Source of the DNA: Pleomorphomonas diazotrophica
GTDB taxonomy: Bacteria; Pseudomonadota; Alphaproteobacteria; Rhizobiales; Pleomorphomonadaceae
NCBI RefSeq assembly: GCF_002844595.1
Contig: NZ_PJNW01000005.1
Coordinates: forward strand, 248,001-312,000
Reading direction: 5' to 3'
Length of the DNA: 64,000 bases
Shown here: piece by piece, positions 56,796-64,000 of the stretch
Layout: every line of letters starts with the position of its first letter
Numbering within the stretch: the first letter of the stretch is position 1
Made by a program: the position numbers and the translations under genes
Notes under the pieces: model-generated
Database searches by the model: none
Told to the model about the DNA's origin: nothing
The model's input: only the letters and a program-made list of their open reading frames with translations

Positions 56796-56858
56796 TTGAC
56801 AAAATGCACCCTCAAAAACATCATCAAACGAAAGAAAGCGATAAAAATCGAAAATCTC
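56796..56858 (+). promoter_or_regulatory. Promoter and DeoR-type repeats of the catabolic operon
   Basis: TTGACA at 56796-56801 and CATCAT at 56819-56824 are 17 bases apart. Right after them (56825-56858) is AAACGAAAG, GCGATAAAAATCG and GAAAATC, close to the repeats at the importer promoter. Confidence 0.65.
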
Positions 56859-56897
56859 GTTCATGTCGGCAGGAAATCCGGTCGACGGGAGGATGGA

Positions 56898-58364
56898 ATG
56901 GCGGACAAGTTCAAGCGCGAAGTGACCCTCGGCCTGGTGGTCGGCAGCCGGCAGTTCTTCAATGGCGCACCCTGCATCAAGGCGCGCAACGACCTTGAGG
57001 CGCAGGCGGCCCGCCTCGGCATCCGCACGCTGATGCCGCCGGTGGACGCCACCGTGAATGGAGCCGTGCAGTCGCGCGACGACGCCAAGCTCTATGGCCG
57101 TTTCTTTGCCGCCCACAAGGAAGAAATCGACGGCCTCGTCATCTCGCTCGCCAACTTCGGCGATGAGATCGCCATCATCGAGATGGTGATGGCCGCCAAT
57201 CTCGGCGTGCCGATCCTCCTGCAGGCCTGCAACGACGAGTTCGACAAAGTCGACGTGAAGAGCCGCCGCGACGCCTTCTGCGGCAAGATCTCGGTCGCCA
57301 ACAATTTCTATAACTACGGCGTCCCGTTCACCGAGACCACCAGCCATACCTCGGACCTCGACGGTGAGGAATTCGGTGCCGATCTCGACGCCTTTTCCCG
57401 GGTCTGCCGCACGGTGCGCGGCCTCAGCCATGCGCGCATCGGTGCCATCGGCGCCCGCACCGCTCCCTTCCAGACCATGCGCTATTCGGAGAAGCTTCTC
57501 CAGGCGATGGGCGTCACCGTGGTGCCGGTCGACCTCTCCGAAATCATCGGGCGCGCCAAGGCGCTCGACGACAATGCCGCCAGCGTCAAGGAGAAGCTGG
57601 CGGCCATCGGCGGTTACGGCAAGATCGACGCCCATATCCGGCCGGAACAGGTGCTGAAGCAGGCCAAGTGGGGCATCGCCATCGACGAATGGATGGGGGA
57701 GACCGACTGTGACGCCTCGGCGATCCAGTGCTGGCGGTCGCTGCAGGACAACTACGGCTGCGCCACCTGCCTTTCCATGAGCATGATGGGCGAGAAGCTG
57801 ATGCCGAGCGCCTGCGAGGTGGACGTGCTCGGCACGCTGTCCATGTACGCGCTGACGCTGGCCGCCGGCCAGCCAGCCGCCATTCTCGACTGGAACAACA
57901 ACTACGGCTACGACCCGGACAAGTGCGTCGGCACCCACTGCGGCAACTATCCGAAGAGCTTCTTCGGCGACACGCCCAACATCGGCGAGCTCGACGTGCT
58001 CGGCGAGACCATCGGCCGCGACAAGTGCTTCGGCGCCGTCAAGGGCAAGGTGAAGGCGGGGCCGATGAGCTTCCTGCGCTTCTCCTCCGACGACCTCAAC
58101 GCCACCATCAAGGCCTATGTCGGCGACGGCCAGTTCACCGATGATCCCTACGGCATGGACGGCGGCATCGCAGTGATCCAGGTCAAGAAACTGCGCCAGC
58201 TTCTGAAGGTCGTGACGCAGAACGGCTTCGAGCATCACGTCGCCATGGTGCGCGGCCAGGTGGCCGGCATCGTCGAGGAAGCGGTCAGCCGCTACCTCAA
58301 GCTGCCCATCTACCACCACAACGGCGAGGCCGTGCCGACGCTCGGTCTCAAGGCTTTCTGTTGA
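56898..58364 (+). CDS. Sugar isomerase, L-fucose/L-arabinose isomerase fold
   Basis: This 488-residue protein resembles the FucI/AraA ketol isomerases (PF-type L-fucose isomerase, C-terminal) more than xylose isomerases. Conserved segments include IAIDEWMGETDCDASAIQCW and SACEVDVLGTLSMYAL, followed by ILDWNNNYGYDPDK, which supply glutamate and aspartate metal ligands, and HCGNYP. ATG 56898 follows GGGAGGATGG. It is the first gene of the operon with a split transketolase and an FGGY kinase. The fold implies aldose-to-ketose conversion of a pentose or deoxyhexose. A D-apiose isomerase role is possible by context but the sequence alone does not prove it. Confidence 0.75.
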   Translation: MADKFKREVTLGLVVGSRQFFNGAPCIKARNDLEAQAARLGIRTLMPPVDATVNGAVQSRDDAKLYGRFFAAHKEEIDGLVISLANFGDEIAIIEMVMAANLGVPILLQACNDEFDKVDVKSRRDAFCGKISVANNFYNYGVPFTETTSHTSDLDGEEFGADLDAFSRVCRTVRGLSHARIGAIGARTAPFQTMRYSEKLLQAMGVTVVPVDLSEIIGRAKALDDNAASVKEKLAAIGGYGKIDAHIRPEQVLKQAKWGIAIDEWMGETDCDASAIQCWRSLQDNYGCATCLSMSMMGEKLMPSACEVDVLGTLSMYALTLAAGQPAAILDWNNNYGYDPDKCVGTHCGNYPKSFFGDTPNIGELDVLGETIGRDKCFGAVKGKVKAGPMSFLRFSSDDLNATIKAYVGDGQFTDDPYGMDGGIAVIQVKKLRQLLKVVTQNGFEHHVAMVRGQVAGIVEEAVSRYLKLPIYHHNGEAVPTLGLKAFC

Positions 58365-58396
58365 CGGCCCGCCGGCCGCAACCCGGAGAACATGAA

Positions 58397-59245
58397 ATGT
58401 CCCTTTCAACCGCCCCGGCGCCGGCTCCCGGCGCCGACAGGATCGACATGGTCCGTGCCAGGGCGCTGAGCATCCGCCGCAGCGCCTTCACAATGGTCCA
58501 CGAGGCCCAGCTCGGCCATCCCGGCGGCGATTTCTCGGCGGCCGACATTCTGGCGACGCTCTATTTCGGCGTCATGCGCTACGACCCCAAAGAGCCGCGT
58601 CACCCCGATCGCGACCGCTTCATCATGAGCAAGGGCCACTGCACCGGCGCCTTCTACTCGGTGCTGGCCCAGGCCGGCTTCTTTCCCGAGACCCAGCTCA
58701 AGACCTACATGCAGCCGCTGTCCATGCTGAACGGCCACCCCAATCGCAATTATTTGCCGGGCATCGAGACCAACACCGGGCCGCTTGGCCACGGCCTGCC
58801 TGTCGCCGTCGGCATTGCCATCGCCGGCAAGCTGTCGGCCAGAACCTATCGCACCTTCGTGCTGACCGGCGACGGCGAGTTGCAGGAGGGCTCCAACTGG
58901 GAGGCTGCCATGGCGGCCGGTCACCATAGGCTCAACCGCCTGACGGTGATTGTCGACCGAAACCGCCTGCAACAGGGCGCCCGCACCGAGGAGACCAACA
59001 GCCTCGATCCACTCGACGACAAATGGCGGGCCTTCGGCTTCCACGTCGAGATGATCGACGGCCACGACCACGGCGCCTTGCTCGACGTGCTCGGAGCCGA
59101 TCCCGCCGGCCGCGACAAGCCGCTCTGCGTGATCGCCAACACCATCAAGGGCAAGGGCGTGTCCTTCATGGAAGACAATGTCTCCTGGCACCACGGCGTT
59201 CCCACCGACGAACAGTTCGCCCAGGCGATGAAGGAGCTTATCTGA
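58397..59245 (+). CDS. Transketolase N-terminal subunit (thiamine diphosphate)
   Basis: This 282-residue protein is the N-terminal half of a transketolase, encoded as a separate subunit. It has the histidine in LGHPGGDF (His41), GHGLPVAVG and the thiamine-diphosphate motif GDG (158-160) continuing to Asn189. ATG 58397 follows CCGGAGAA. It is 33 bases after the isomerase stop, and its own stop overlaps the start of the C-terminal subunit. Split transketolases are often specialised catabolic enzymes, such as AptA of the D-apiose route (apulose-4-phosphate transketolase), not the housekeeping enzyme. Confidence 0.87.
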   Translation: MSLSTAPAPAPGADRIDMVRARALSIRRSAFTMVHEAQLGHPGGDFSAADILATLYFGVMRYDPKEPRHPDRDRFIMSKGHCTGAFYSVLAQAGFFPETQLKTYMQPLSMLNGHPNRNYLPGIETNTGPLGHGLPVAVGIAIAGKLSARTYRTFVLTGDGELQEGSNWEAAMAAGHHRLNRLTVIVDRNRLQQGARTEETNSLDPLDDKWRAFGFHVEMIDGHDHGALLDVLGADPAGRDKPLCVIANTIKGKGVSFMEDNVSWHHGVPTDEQFAQAMKELI

Positions 59246-60204
59246 TGTCGGCCGCCACCAAATCCGTCGAGGGACTTTACGACTGTCGCGACGCCTTCGC
59301 CAAGACACTCGAGGCGCTGGCCGAGGCCGACGACCGGGTGGTCGCCGTGGTCAACGACAGCGTCGGTTCCTCGAAGCTCGGCGGTTTCAAGAAGCGCTGG
59401 CCCGAGCGCCTCGTCAACGTCGGCATCGCCGAACAGAACATGGTCGGCGTCGGCGCCGGTCTTGCCAATGGCGGCCGCATTCCCTTCGTCTCCTGCGCCT
59501 CCTGCTTCCTGACCGGACGGGCGCTCGAACAGGTGAAGGCCGACGTCGCCTACTCCAACACCAACGTCAAGCTGTGCGGCCAGTCGCCCGGCATTGGCTA
59601 TGGCGAACTTGGCCCGACCCATCACTCGATCGAGGATCTCGCCTGGCTGAGGCCGCTCGCCAACCTCATAACCATCGTGCCTTCCGACCCTTGGGAAACA
59701 GCCGAGGCCGTCCGCTTCGCCGCTGCCTATGAAGGGCCAGTGTTCATCCGCGTCAGCCGCTATCCGGTGCCTGCGCTTCAGCACCGGATCGAGCGCATCG
59801 AGCCGGGAAAGGCCGAGGTGATGCGGGACGGCGATGATGTCGCCATCCTCGCCAACGGCGTCATGCTGCACAAGGCGCTTCGCGCGGCCGAGAAGCTGGC
59901 CGAAGACGGCGTGTCGGCACGCGTCGTCAACATGGCCTGGATGAACCCCCTCGATATCGAGACGATCGTCGATGCCGCTGCCACCGGCGCGATCGTCACC
60001 GTCGAGGAGGCCAGCGTGCGCGGCGGCCTCGGTGGAGCCGTGGCCGAGACGCTTGCCCTTCGTCGGCCTGTGCCGATGGAAATGCTGGGCTTCCCCGGCT
60101 TCGTGCCGACGGGTACGGTCGATTTCCTGTTCGATCATTTCGGGTTGACCGCCGCCGGCATCGCCGCCGCCGCGCGAAAGGCGATCAGCCGCAAGGGGCG
60201 ATGA
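59245..60204 (+). CDS. Transketolase C-terminal subunit
   Basis: This 319-residue protein carries the pyrimidine-binding and C-terminal transketolase domains. The activating glutamate is Glu63 in VGIAEQNMVG. It shares one base with the N-terminal subunit stop (TGATG) and ends in a four-base overlap with the kinase gene. The two halves must assemble for activity. Together with the kinase and isomerase they imply a phosphorylated ketose donor cleaved with glycolaldehyde transfer to an aldose phosphate. Confidence 0.88.
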   Translation: MSAATKSVEGLYDCRDAFAKTLEALAEADDRVVAVVNDSVGSSKLGGFKKRWPERLVNVGIAEQNMVGVGAGLANGGRIPFVSCASCFLTGRALEQVKADVAYSNTNVKLCGQSPGIGYGELGPTHHSIEDLAWLRPLANLITIVPSDPWETAEAVRFAAAYEGPVFIRVSRYPVPALQHRIERIEPGKAEVMRDGDDVAILANGVMLHKALRAAEKLAEDGVSARVVNMAWMNPLDIETIVDAAATGAIVTVEEASVRGGLGGAVAETLALRRPVPMEMLGFPGFVPTGTVDFLFDHFGLTAAGIAAAARKAISRKGR

Positions 60205-61667
60205 TGGACAACACGCTCGTCCTGGCCATCGACCAGGGGACAACCAACACCAAGGCTCTGCTCGTTGACCGGTCAGGAGCGGTGATCGCCTCCGCCTCCC
60301 GGCCGATGACCGTCGACTATCCGCAACCCGGCTGGGCCGAACAATCGGCCGACGCCATTTGGACGGCGGTGAGGGCGGTAGTCGACGAACTGGCTGCCCA
60401 TCCAAGGGCACCTGACATCGCGGCACTGGCCGTTTCCAACCAACGCGAGTCTATCGTCGTCTGGGATGCCGCCACGGGCAAGCCACTCGCTCCCTGCGTG
60501 ATCTGGCAGTGTCGGCGCACCGCGGCGGTCTGTGAGGCGCTGATCGCCGCAGGACATGGCGACCTCGTCGAATCCCGCACCGGCCTCGGCATCAATCCGC
60601 TGTTTCCAGCGAGCAAGATCGCCTGGCTCCTCGATCGCATTCCCGACGGGCGTGCGAGGGCCGCCGCCGGCGCCATCCGTGCCGGCACCATCGACAGCTG
60701 GCTCCTTTGGAACTTCACAGGCGGTGTAGTGCACGCCACCGATCACTCCAACGCCAGCCGAACCCAGCTCTTCGATACCGAGACACTTGCCTGGAGCGAC
60801 GACCTCTGCGACCTGTTCGGCGTGCCCAAGGCAATGCTGGCCGAGGTCAAATCGTCGGACAGTCGTTTCGGCGCAACGGTCGCCGATGTCACCGCCCTCC
60901 CGGCGGGCATCCCCGTGCATGGCATGATCGGCGACTCGCATGCCGCCCTGTTCGGTCACGGCGTGCGAAAGCCCGGCACCGTCAAGGCAACTTACGGCAC
61001 CGGCACGTCGCTGATGTCATTGGTTCCGAAGCGTGTCCGCTCGCGGCACGGGCTCTCCGGAACCATCGCCTGGAGCCTCGGCGACCAGGTATGGCATGCT
61101 CTCGAGGGCAATATTTCGGTATCCGGCCAGACGGTTGCCTTCATGGCCTCGCTGCTTGGTCTCAAGGATGCCGGCGCTCTGGCCGATCTTGCAATGACGG
61201 TCCCCTCGAGCAATGGCGTTACCTTCATACCGGCACTGGTCGGTCTCGGCGCGCCGCATTGGCGCAACGACGTGCGCGGCGAGATCTCCGGGCTCACGCT
61301 CGGCACAGAGCCGGCGCATCTGGCACGCGCTGCCGTCGAGGCAGTGGCCTTTCAGGTGGCCGACGTATTCGCGGCCATGGAAGCGGATATCGGCACCCCG
61401 CTTTCGGGCCTGTCGGTCGACGGCGGCGCCTCGCGCAACGACTTCCTGATGCAGTTTCAGGCCGACATCCTCGGCCGCCCGCTCAATCGCGGCAAGTTCC
61501 CCGAAGTCAGCGCCCTCGGTGCCGCCTCGGTGGCTTTCCATGGACTCGGGCTCGCCATGACCGGCGGCGGCGAAGGGCAGACGCGCTTCGTGCCGACCAT
61601 GCCGGACGAGACACGCGAGGCGCATCTCGCTGGCTGGCGCAAGGCGATGGTTCATCTTTTGGCCTGA
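60201..61667 (+). CDS. FGGY-family carbohydrate kinase
   Basis: This 488-residue kinase has the phosphate-1 motif AIDQGTTNTKALLVD at residues 9-23, PGWAEQSADAIW, the FGGY signature region around GVTFIPALVGLGAPHW and the adenosine motif VDGGASRNDFLMQFQADILG. Several features are glycerol-kinase-like, but the operon points to a ketopentose such as D-apulose or xylulose. It is translationally coupled to the transketolase. It ends the operon, with a strong terminator about 30 bases downstream. Confidence 0.88.
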   Translation: MMDNTLVLAIDQGTTNTKALLVDRSGAVIASASRPMTVDYPQPGWAEQSADAIWTAVRAVVDELAAHPRAPDIAALAVSNQRESIVVWDAATGKPLAPCVIWQCRRTAAVCEALIAAGHGDLVESRTGLGINPLFPASKIAWLLDRIPDGRARAAAGAIRAGTIDSWLLWNFTGGVVHATDHSNASRTQLFDTETLAWSDDLCDLFGVPKAMLAEVKSSDSRFGATVADVTALPAGIPVHGMIGDSHAALFGHGVRKPGTVKATYGTGTSLMSLVPKRVRSRHGLSGTIAWSLGDQVWHALEGNISVSGQTVAFMASLLGLKDAGALADLAMTVPSSNGVTFIPALVGLGAPHWRNDVRGEISGLTLGTEPAHLARAAVEAVAFQVADVFAAMEADIGTPLSGLSVDGGASRNDFLMQFQADILGRPLNRGKFPEVSALGAASVAFHGLGLAMTGGGEGQTRFVPTMPDETREAHLAGWRKAMVHLLA

Positions 61668-61694
61668 CGATTAGCGGAACCAAGCGTCAACAAG

Positions 61695-61735
61695 GCGGCG
61701 GAGCGAACCTGACGGGACGCTCCGCCGCTTTTTTC
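61695..61735 (+). terminator. Rho-independent terminator of the catabolic operon
   Basis: GCGGCGGAGCG (61695-61705) pairs perfectly with CGCTCCGCCGC (61718-61728), followed by six T residues. This is the clearest terminator in the window. The rest of 61736-61920 has no supported gene. Confidence 0.92.
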
Positions 61736-61920
61736 TTGCCCATCCCTCCCAGATCAGCCACCCGAAGCGGGCTTCGGTCCTCATCTTTTAGTCTAGCCTC
61801 CGGCGTTCCCTTCTTCCGCCCTTCCCTGCCTTGCCGACGGGGCGACGCGCATGAAATCCAGCAATGCCAAGCAGATGGCTGCGCAGCCGTTTCTCAATGC
61901 ATCTGCTAGCGATCGCGCCT

Positions 61921-61938
61921 TGAGAAAATGTTTTCTCA
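61921..61938. promoter_or_regulatory. LacI regulator 3 operator, upstream copy
   Basis: TGAGAAAATGTTTTCTCA has 8-bp inverted arms around a central TG. It lies 33 bases centre to centre from a second near-identical site, about three helical turns, so two dimers could bind the same face. Confidence 0.7.
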
Positions 61939-61954
61939 TATTGACTTCACCTAA

Positions 61955-61970
61955 GAGAAAAGGTTTTCTC
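61955..61970. promoter_or_regulatory. LacI regulator 3 operator, downstream copy
   Basis: GAGAAAAGGTTTTCTC has 7-bp inverted arms matching the upstream copy. It is 26 bases before the proposed start codon of LacI regulator 3, implying autoregulation. Confidence 0.7.
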
Positions 61971-61995
61971 ACCCTCAACCAAGCGGGAGGGAAAA

Positions 61996-63018
61996 CTGAA
62001 CACCATCGGCGGCAAGCGTGGACGGCTCACCATCCACACCGTGGCAGCGCTGGCCGGCGTGTCGATCTCGACCGCTTCCAAGGCGCTCAACGGCAGCGGC
62101 CGGATGAGCGAGGAGACGCGGGAGCGGGTGAAGAAGGTGGCGCAGGAGGTCGGCTTTCGGCCGAACGCCTTGGCGCGGGGGCTGATTACCAAACGCAGCT
62201 TCACCATCGGCCTTCTGACCAACGATACCTACGGCCGTTTCACCCTGCCGGTGATGGCCGGCATTTCGGAGGAACTGGTCGGACACGGCGTGTCGGTGTT
62301 CCTGTGCGCCATCGAGGACGACCCGGAGCGGGCGCGCGTCCACGTCGACGCCATGCTCGACAAGAGTGTCGACGGCATCATTGCTTCCGGCAAGCGCCTC
62401 GACAGGCAACTGCCGGTGGATCTGTCCGGCCTCTCGGTGCCGGTCGTCTACGCCTTTACCAAAGGGCCGGTCGATGGAGTGACGCTGCGCTCCGATGATG
62501 AGCAAGGGGCTAGGTTGGCGACCCGGTGCCTGATGGACGCCGGCTGCCGCCGGATTGTTCACGTGACCGGGCCCAAGACCTTCCAGTCGGTGCGCGAGCG
62601 CGCGGACGCTTATCGCACCGCGATCGACGGGCCGCCGGAAGTGCTGCACGGCGTCTGGTCGGAAGCCTGGGGGCTCGAGGCGGTGGCGCAGCTCTGGGAC
62701 CGTGGCGGCGACAAGCCGGACGGCATCTTCTGCGGCAACGATCAGATCGCCCGCGGCGTGGTCGATGGTCTTCGCGAGCGCGGCATCCGGGTGCCGGACG
62801 ACGTGGCCGTGGTCGGGTTCGACAACTGGGACATCGTGGCGGCGCAGACGCGGCCGCCGCTGACGACGGTGGACATGAACCTCAAGACGCTTGGCCGGGA
62901 AGCCGGGCGACTGGTGCTGGCGATGTCGGAGGGGCGCGAGGTGCAGCCCGGCATTCGCAAGCTGCCCTGCTCGCTGGTGCTGCGCCAGTCGTGCCGAGGC
63001 CTGGAGCCGCCGGCCTGA
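61996..63018 (+). CDS. LacI-family transcriptional regulator 3 (apparent CTG start)
   Basis: This 340-residue LacI/GalR repressor has the helix-turn-helix LTIHTVAALAGVSISTASKALNG. The only in-frame GTG (62041) would begin inside the first helix and has no ribosome site. A CTG at 61996 is preceded by GGGAGGG at ideal spacing and gives a complete DNA-binding domain; no ATG, GTG or TTG occurs in frame upstream before the stop at 61942. So CTG is the likely start. The effector domain includes IGLLTNDTYGRFTLPVMAGI and VVGFDNWDIVAAQTRPPLTTVD. It precedes a CUT1 binding-protein gene and probably controls it through the twin operators. Confidence 0.85.
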   Translation: MNTIGGKRGRLTIHTVAALAGVSISTASKALNGSGRMSEETRERVKKVAQEVGFRPNALARGLITKRSFTIGLLTNDTYGRFTLPVMAGISEELVGHGVSVFLCAIEDDPERARVHVDAMLDKSVDGIIASGKRLDRQLPVDLSGLSVPVVYAFTKGPVDGVTLRSDDEQGARLATRCLMDAGCRRIVHVTGPKTFQSVRERADAYRTAIDGPPEVLHGVWSEAWGLEAVAQLWDRGGDKPDGIFCGNDQIARGVVDGLRERGIRVPDDVAVVGFDNWDIVAAQTRPPLTTVDMNLKTLGREAGRLVLAMSEGREVQPGIRKLPCSLVLRQSCRGLEPPA

Positions 63019-63066
63019 CAGCCGAAATTGTCGCGGGAAGAGGAACCCGCTTAGGAGGAGAGAGCA

Positions 63067-64000
63067 ATGAAAACCAGTAAGCTGCTGGCCGCGGCCAGCC
63101 TTGTCACGTTCTGTTTTGCCGCAGGCGCGGCTCAGGCCGAAACGCTGCAGATGTGGGTGCGCAGCGGTATCGGCGCCTCGTTCACCAAGCTGGTCGAGGC
63201 CTATAACGCCAGCCATGAAGACAAGATCCAGATGACGGAGGTTCCCTTCTCCGAGCTGGTGCAGAAATATGCCACCGCCATTGCCGGCGGCCAGGCGCCG
63301 GACGCGCTGTCGCTCGACCTGATCTACAATCCCGCTTTCGCGGCAGCCGGCCAGCTCGAAGATCTGACCGACTGGGCCAAGGCCCTGCCCTACTTCACCT
63401 CGCTGTCGCCGAGCCACGTCAAGCTCGGCACCTATGAGGACAAGATCTACGGCCTGCCGCTGTCGGTCGAAACCTCGGTGTTTGCCTGGAACAAGGACCT
63501 CTACAAGAAGGCCGGACTCGATCCGGACAAGGCGCCAACCACCTGGGAAGAGATCTCCGAGAACGCCAAGAAGATCCGCGCCCTCGGCGATGACACCTAT
63601 GGCTTCTACTTCTCCGGCGGCGGCTGTGGCGGCTGCATGATCTTCACCTTCATGCCGCTCACCTGGGGCGCCGGGGCCGACATCCTGTCGGAGGACGGCA
63701 AGACCGCGACGCTCGACACGCCCGAGATGCGCAAGGCGGTGGGCTACTATCGCGACATGGTCAAGGCAGGCGTCGTGCCGCCGGGCGCCGCCTCGGATAC
63801 CGGCACCAACTTCCTGTCGATCACCAACGGCAAGATCGGCCAGCAGAACCTCGGCGCCTTCGCCATCGGCACGCTGGTCACCGAGCATCCGGACATCCAC
63901 TTCGGCGTCAGCCTGATCCCGAGCGTCGACGGCAAGACCTCGTCCTTTGCCGGTGGCGACAACTTCGTCATCACCAAGGGTTCGCCGCGTGCCGCCATCG
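63067..64000 (+). CDS. Sugar ABC transporter substrate-binding protein (CUT1), partial
   Basis: This gene starts at ATG 63067 after AGGAGG and runs off the right edge after 311 codons. It encodes a signal peptide (cleavage near AAQA-ETL) and an SBP_bac_1-type oligosaccharide-binding protein with segments AGGQAPDALSLDLIYNPAF, YGLPLSVETSVFAWNKDLYKKAGLDPDKAPTTWEE and an unusual GGGCGGCMIF stretch. It follows LacI regulator 3 by 48 bases and is likely the first gene of a CUT1 importer continuing past the window. Confidence 0.88.
   Translation, partial: MKTSKLLAAASLVTFCFAAGAAQAETLQMWVRSGIGASFTKLVEAYNASHEDKIQMTEVPFSELVQKYATAIAGGQAPDALSLDLIYNPAFAAAGQLEDLTDWAKALPYFTSLSPSHVKLGTYEDKIYGLPLSVETSVFAWNKDLYKKAGLDPDKAPTTWEEISENAKKIRALGDDTYGFYFSGGGCGGCMIFTFMPLTWGAGADILSEDGKTATLDTPEMRKAVGYYRDMVKAGVVPPGAASDTGTNFLSITNGKIGQQNLGAFAIGTLVTEHPDIHFGVSLIPSVDGKTSSFAGGDNFVITKGSPRAAI

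Noticed and set aside
56793-58409. A 538-codon minus-strand frame opposite the isomerase
   Set aside because: It covers the isomerase and its promoter, shows no domain and has shadow-type composition.
61975-63900. A 641-codon minus-strand frame opposite LacI regulator 3 and the last binding protein
   Set aside because: It spans two real genes in the other direction and has no family features.

Overview
This 64 kb window is GC-rich, densely coded alphaproteobacterial DNA. Gene style and content (RutG-type permease, solitary CbiM under a cobalamin riboswitch, DUF2161 and DUF3563-like proteins, many ABC importers with LacI/DeoR/LysR regulators) point to a plant- or soil-associated member of the Hyphomicrobiales. 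The genus cannot be read from the sequence. I saw no rRNA, tRNA, CRISPR array, transposase, integrase or phage gene. The window is a catabolic region dominated by nutrient uptake.

Layout. 1-2.5 kb (-): the first codons of an unseen gene, an amidase and a BMP-family binding protein. 2.6-13.2 kb: an alpha-xyloside (xyloglucan fragment) module with a six-hairpin glycosidase-like protein, LacI regulator 1, a YicI-type alpha-xylosidase and a complete CUT1 sugar importer. The same perfect 14-bp operator sits at both the xylosidase promoter and the importer promoter. 13.3-17.7 kb: riboswitch-controlled CbiM, a RutG-like pyrimidine permease preceded by a RutR-type box, a divergent HxlR regulator/quinone-oxidoreductase pair and a 52-residue DUF3563-like protein. 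17.8-26.4 kb: LacI regulator 2, a 20-bp palindromic operator, a five-gene Dpp/Opp-type importer and an FAD-linked 2-hydroxyacid oxidase. 26.4-33.8 kb: a spermidine/putrescine-type importer with an agmatinase-family hydrolase, divergent from a LysR regulator and an aminotransferase. 33.8-42.0 kb (-): an MBL-fold hydrolase, a DUF2161 protein, a second Dpp-type importer and a HAD phosphatase. 42.2-50.8 kb (+): an ArsR-like regulator with a large C-terminal domain, a GH51 arabinofuranosidase and a third Dpp-type importer, probably for arabino-oligosaccharides. 51.0-61.7 kb: a ribose-type importer with a DUF2291 lipoprotein, a DeoR regulator, a sugar isomerase, a two-subunit transketolase and an FGGY kinase. 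61.9-64.0 kb: LacI regulator 3 with two operators and a CUT1 binding protein cut by the window end.

How it works together. Three modules fit plant cell-wall sugars: alpha-xylosides from xyloglucan, arabinofuranosides from arabinan or arabinoxylan, and a pentose handled by isomerase, kinase and split transketolase. The last layout resembles the transketolase route published for D-apiose and is the most interesting candidate here, although its substrate cannot be proved from sequence. The binding-protein gene is the first gene of its transporter in several operons, and five of these operons carry a strong hairpin between it and the next transporter gene.
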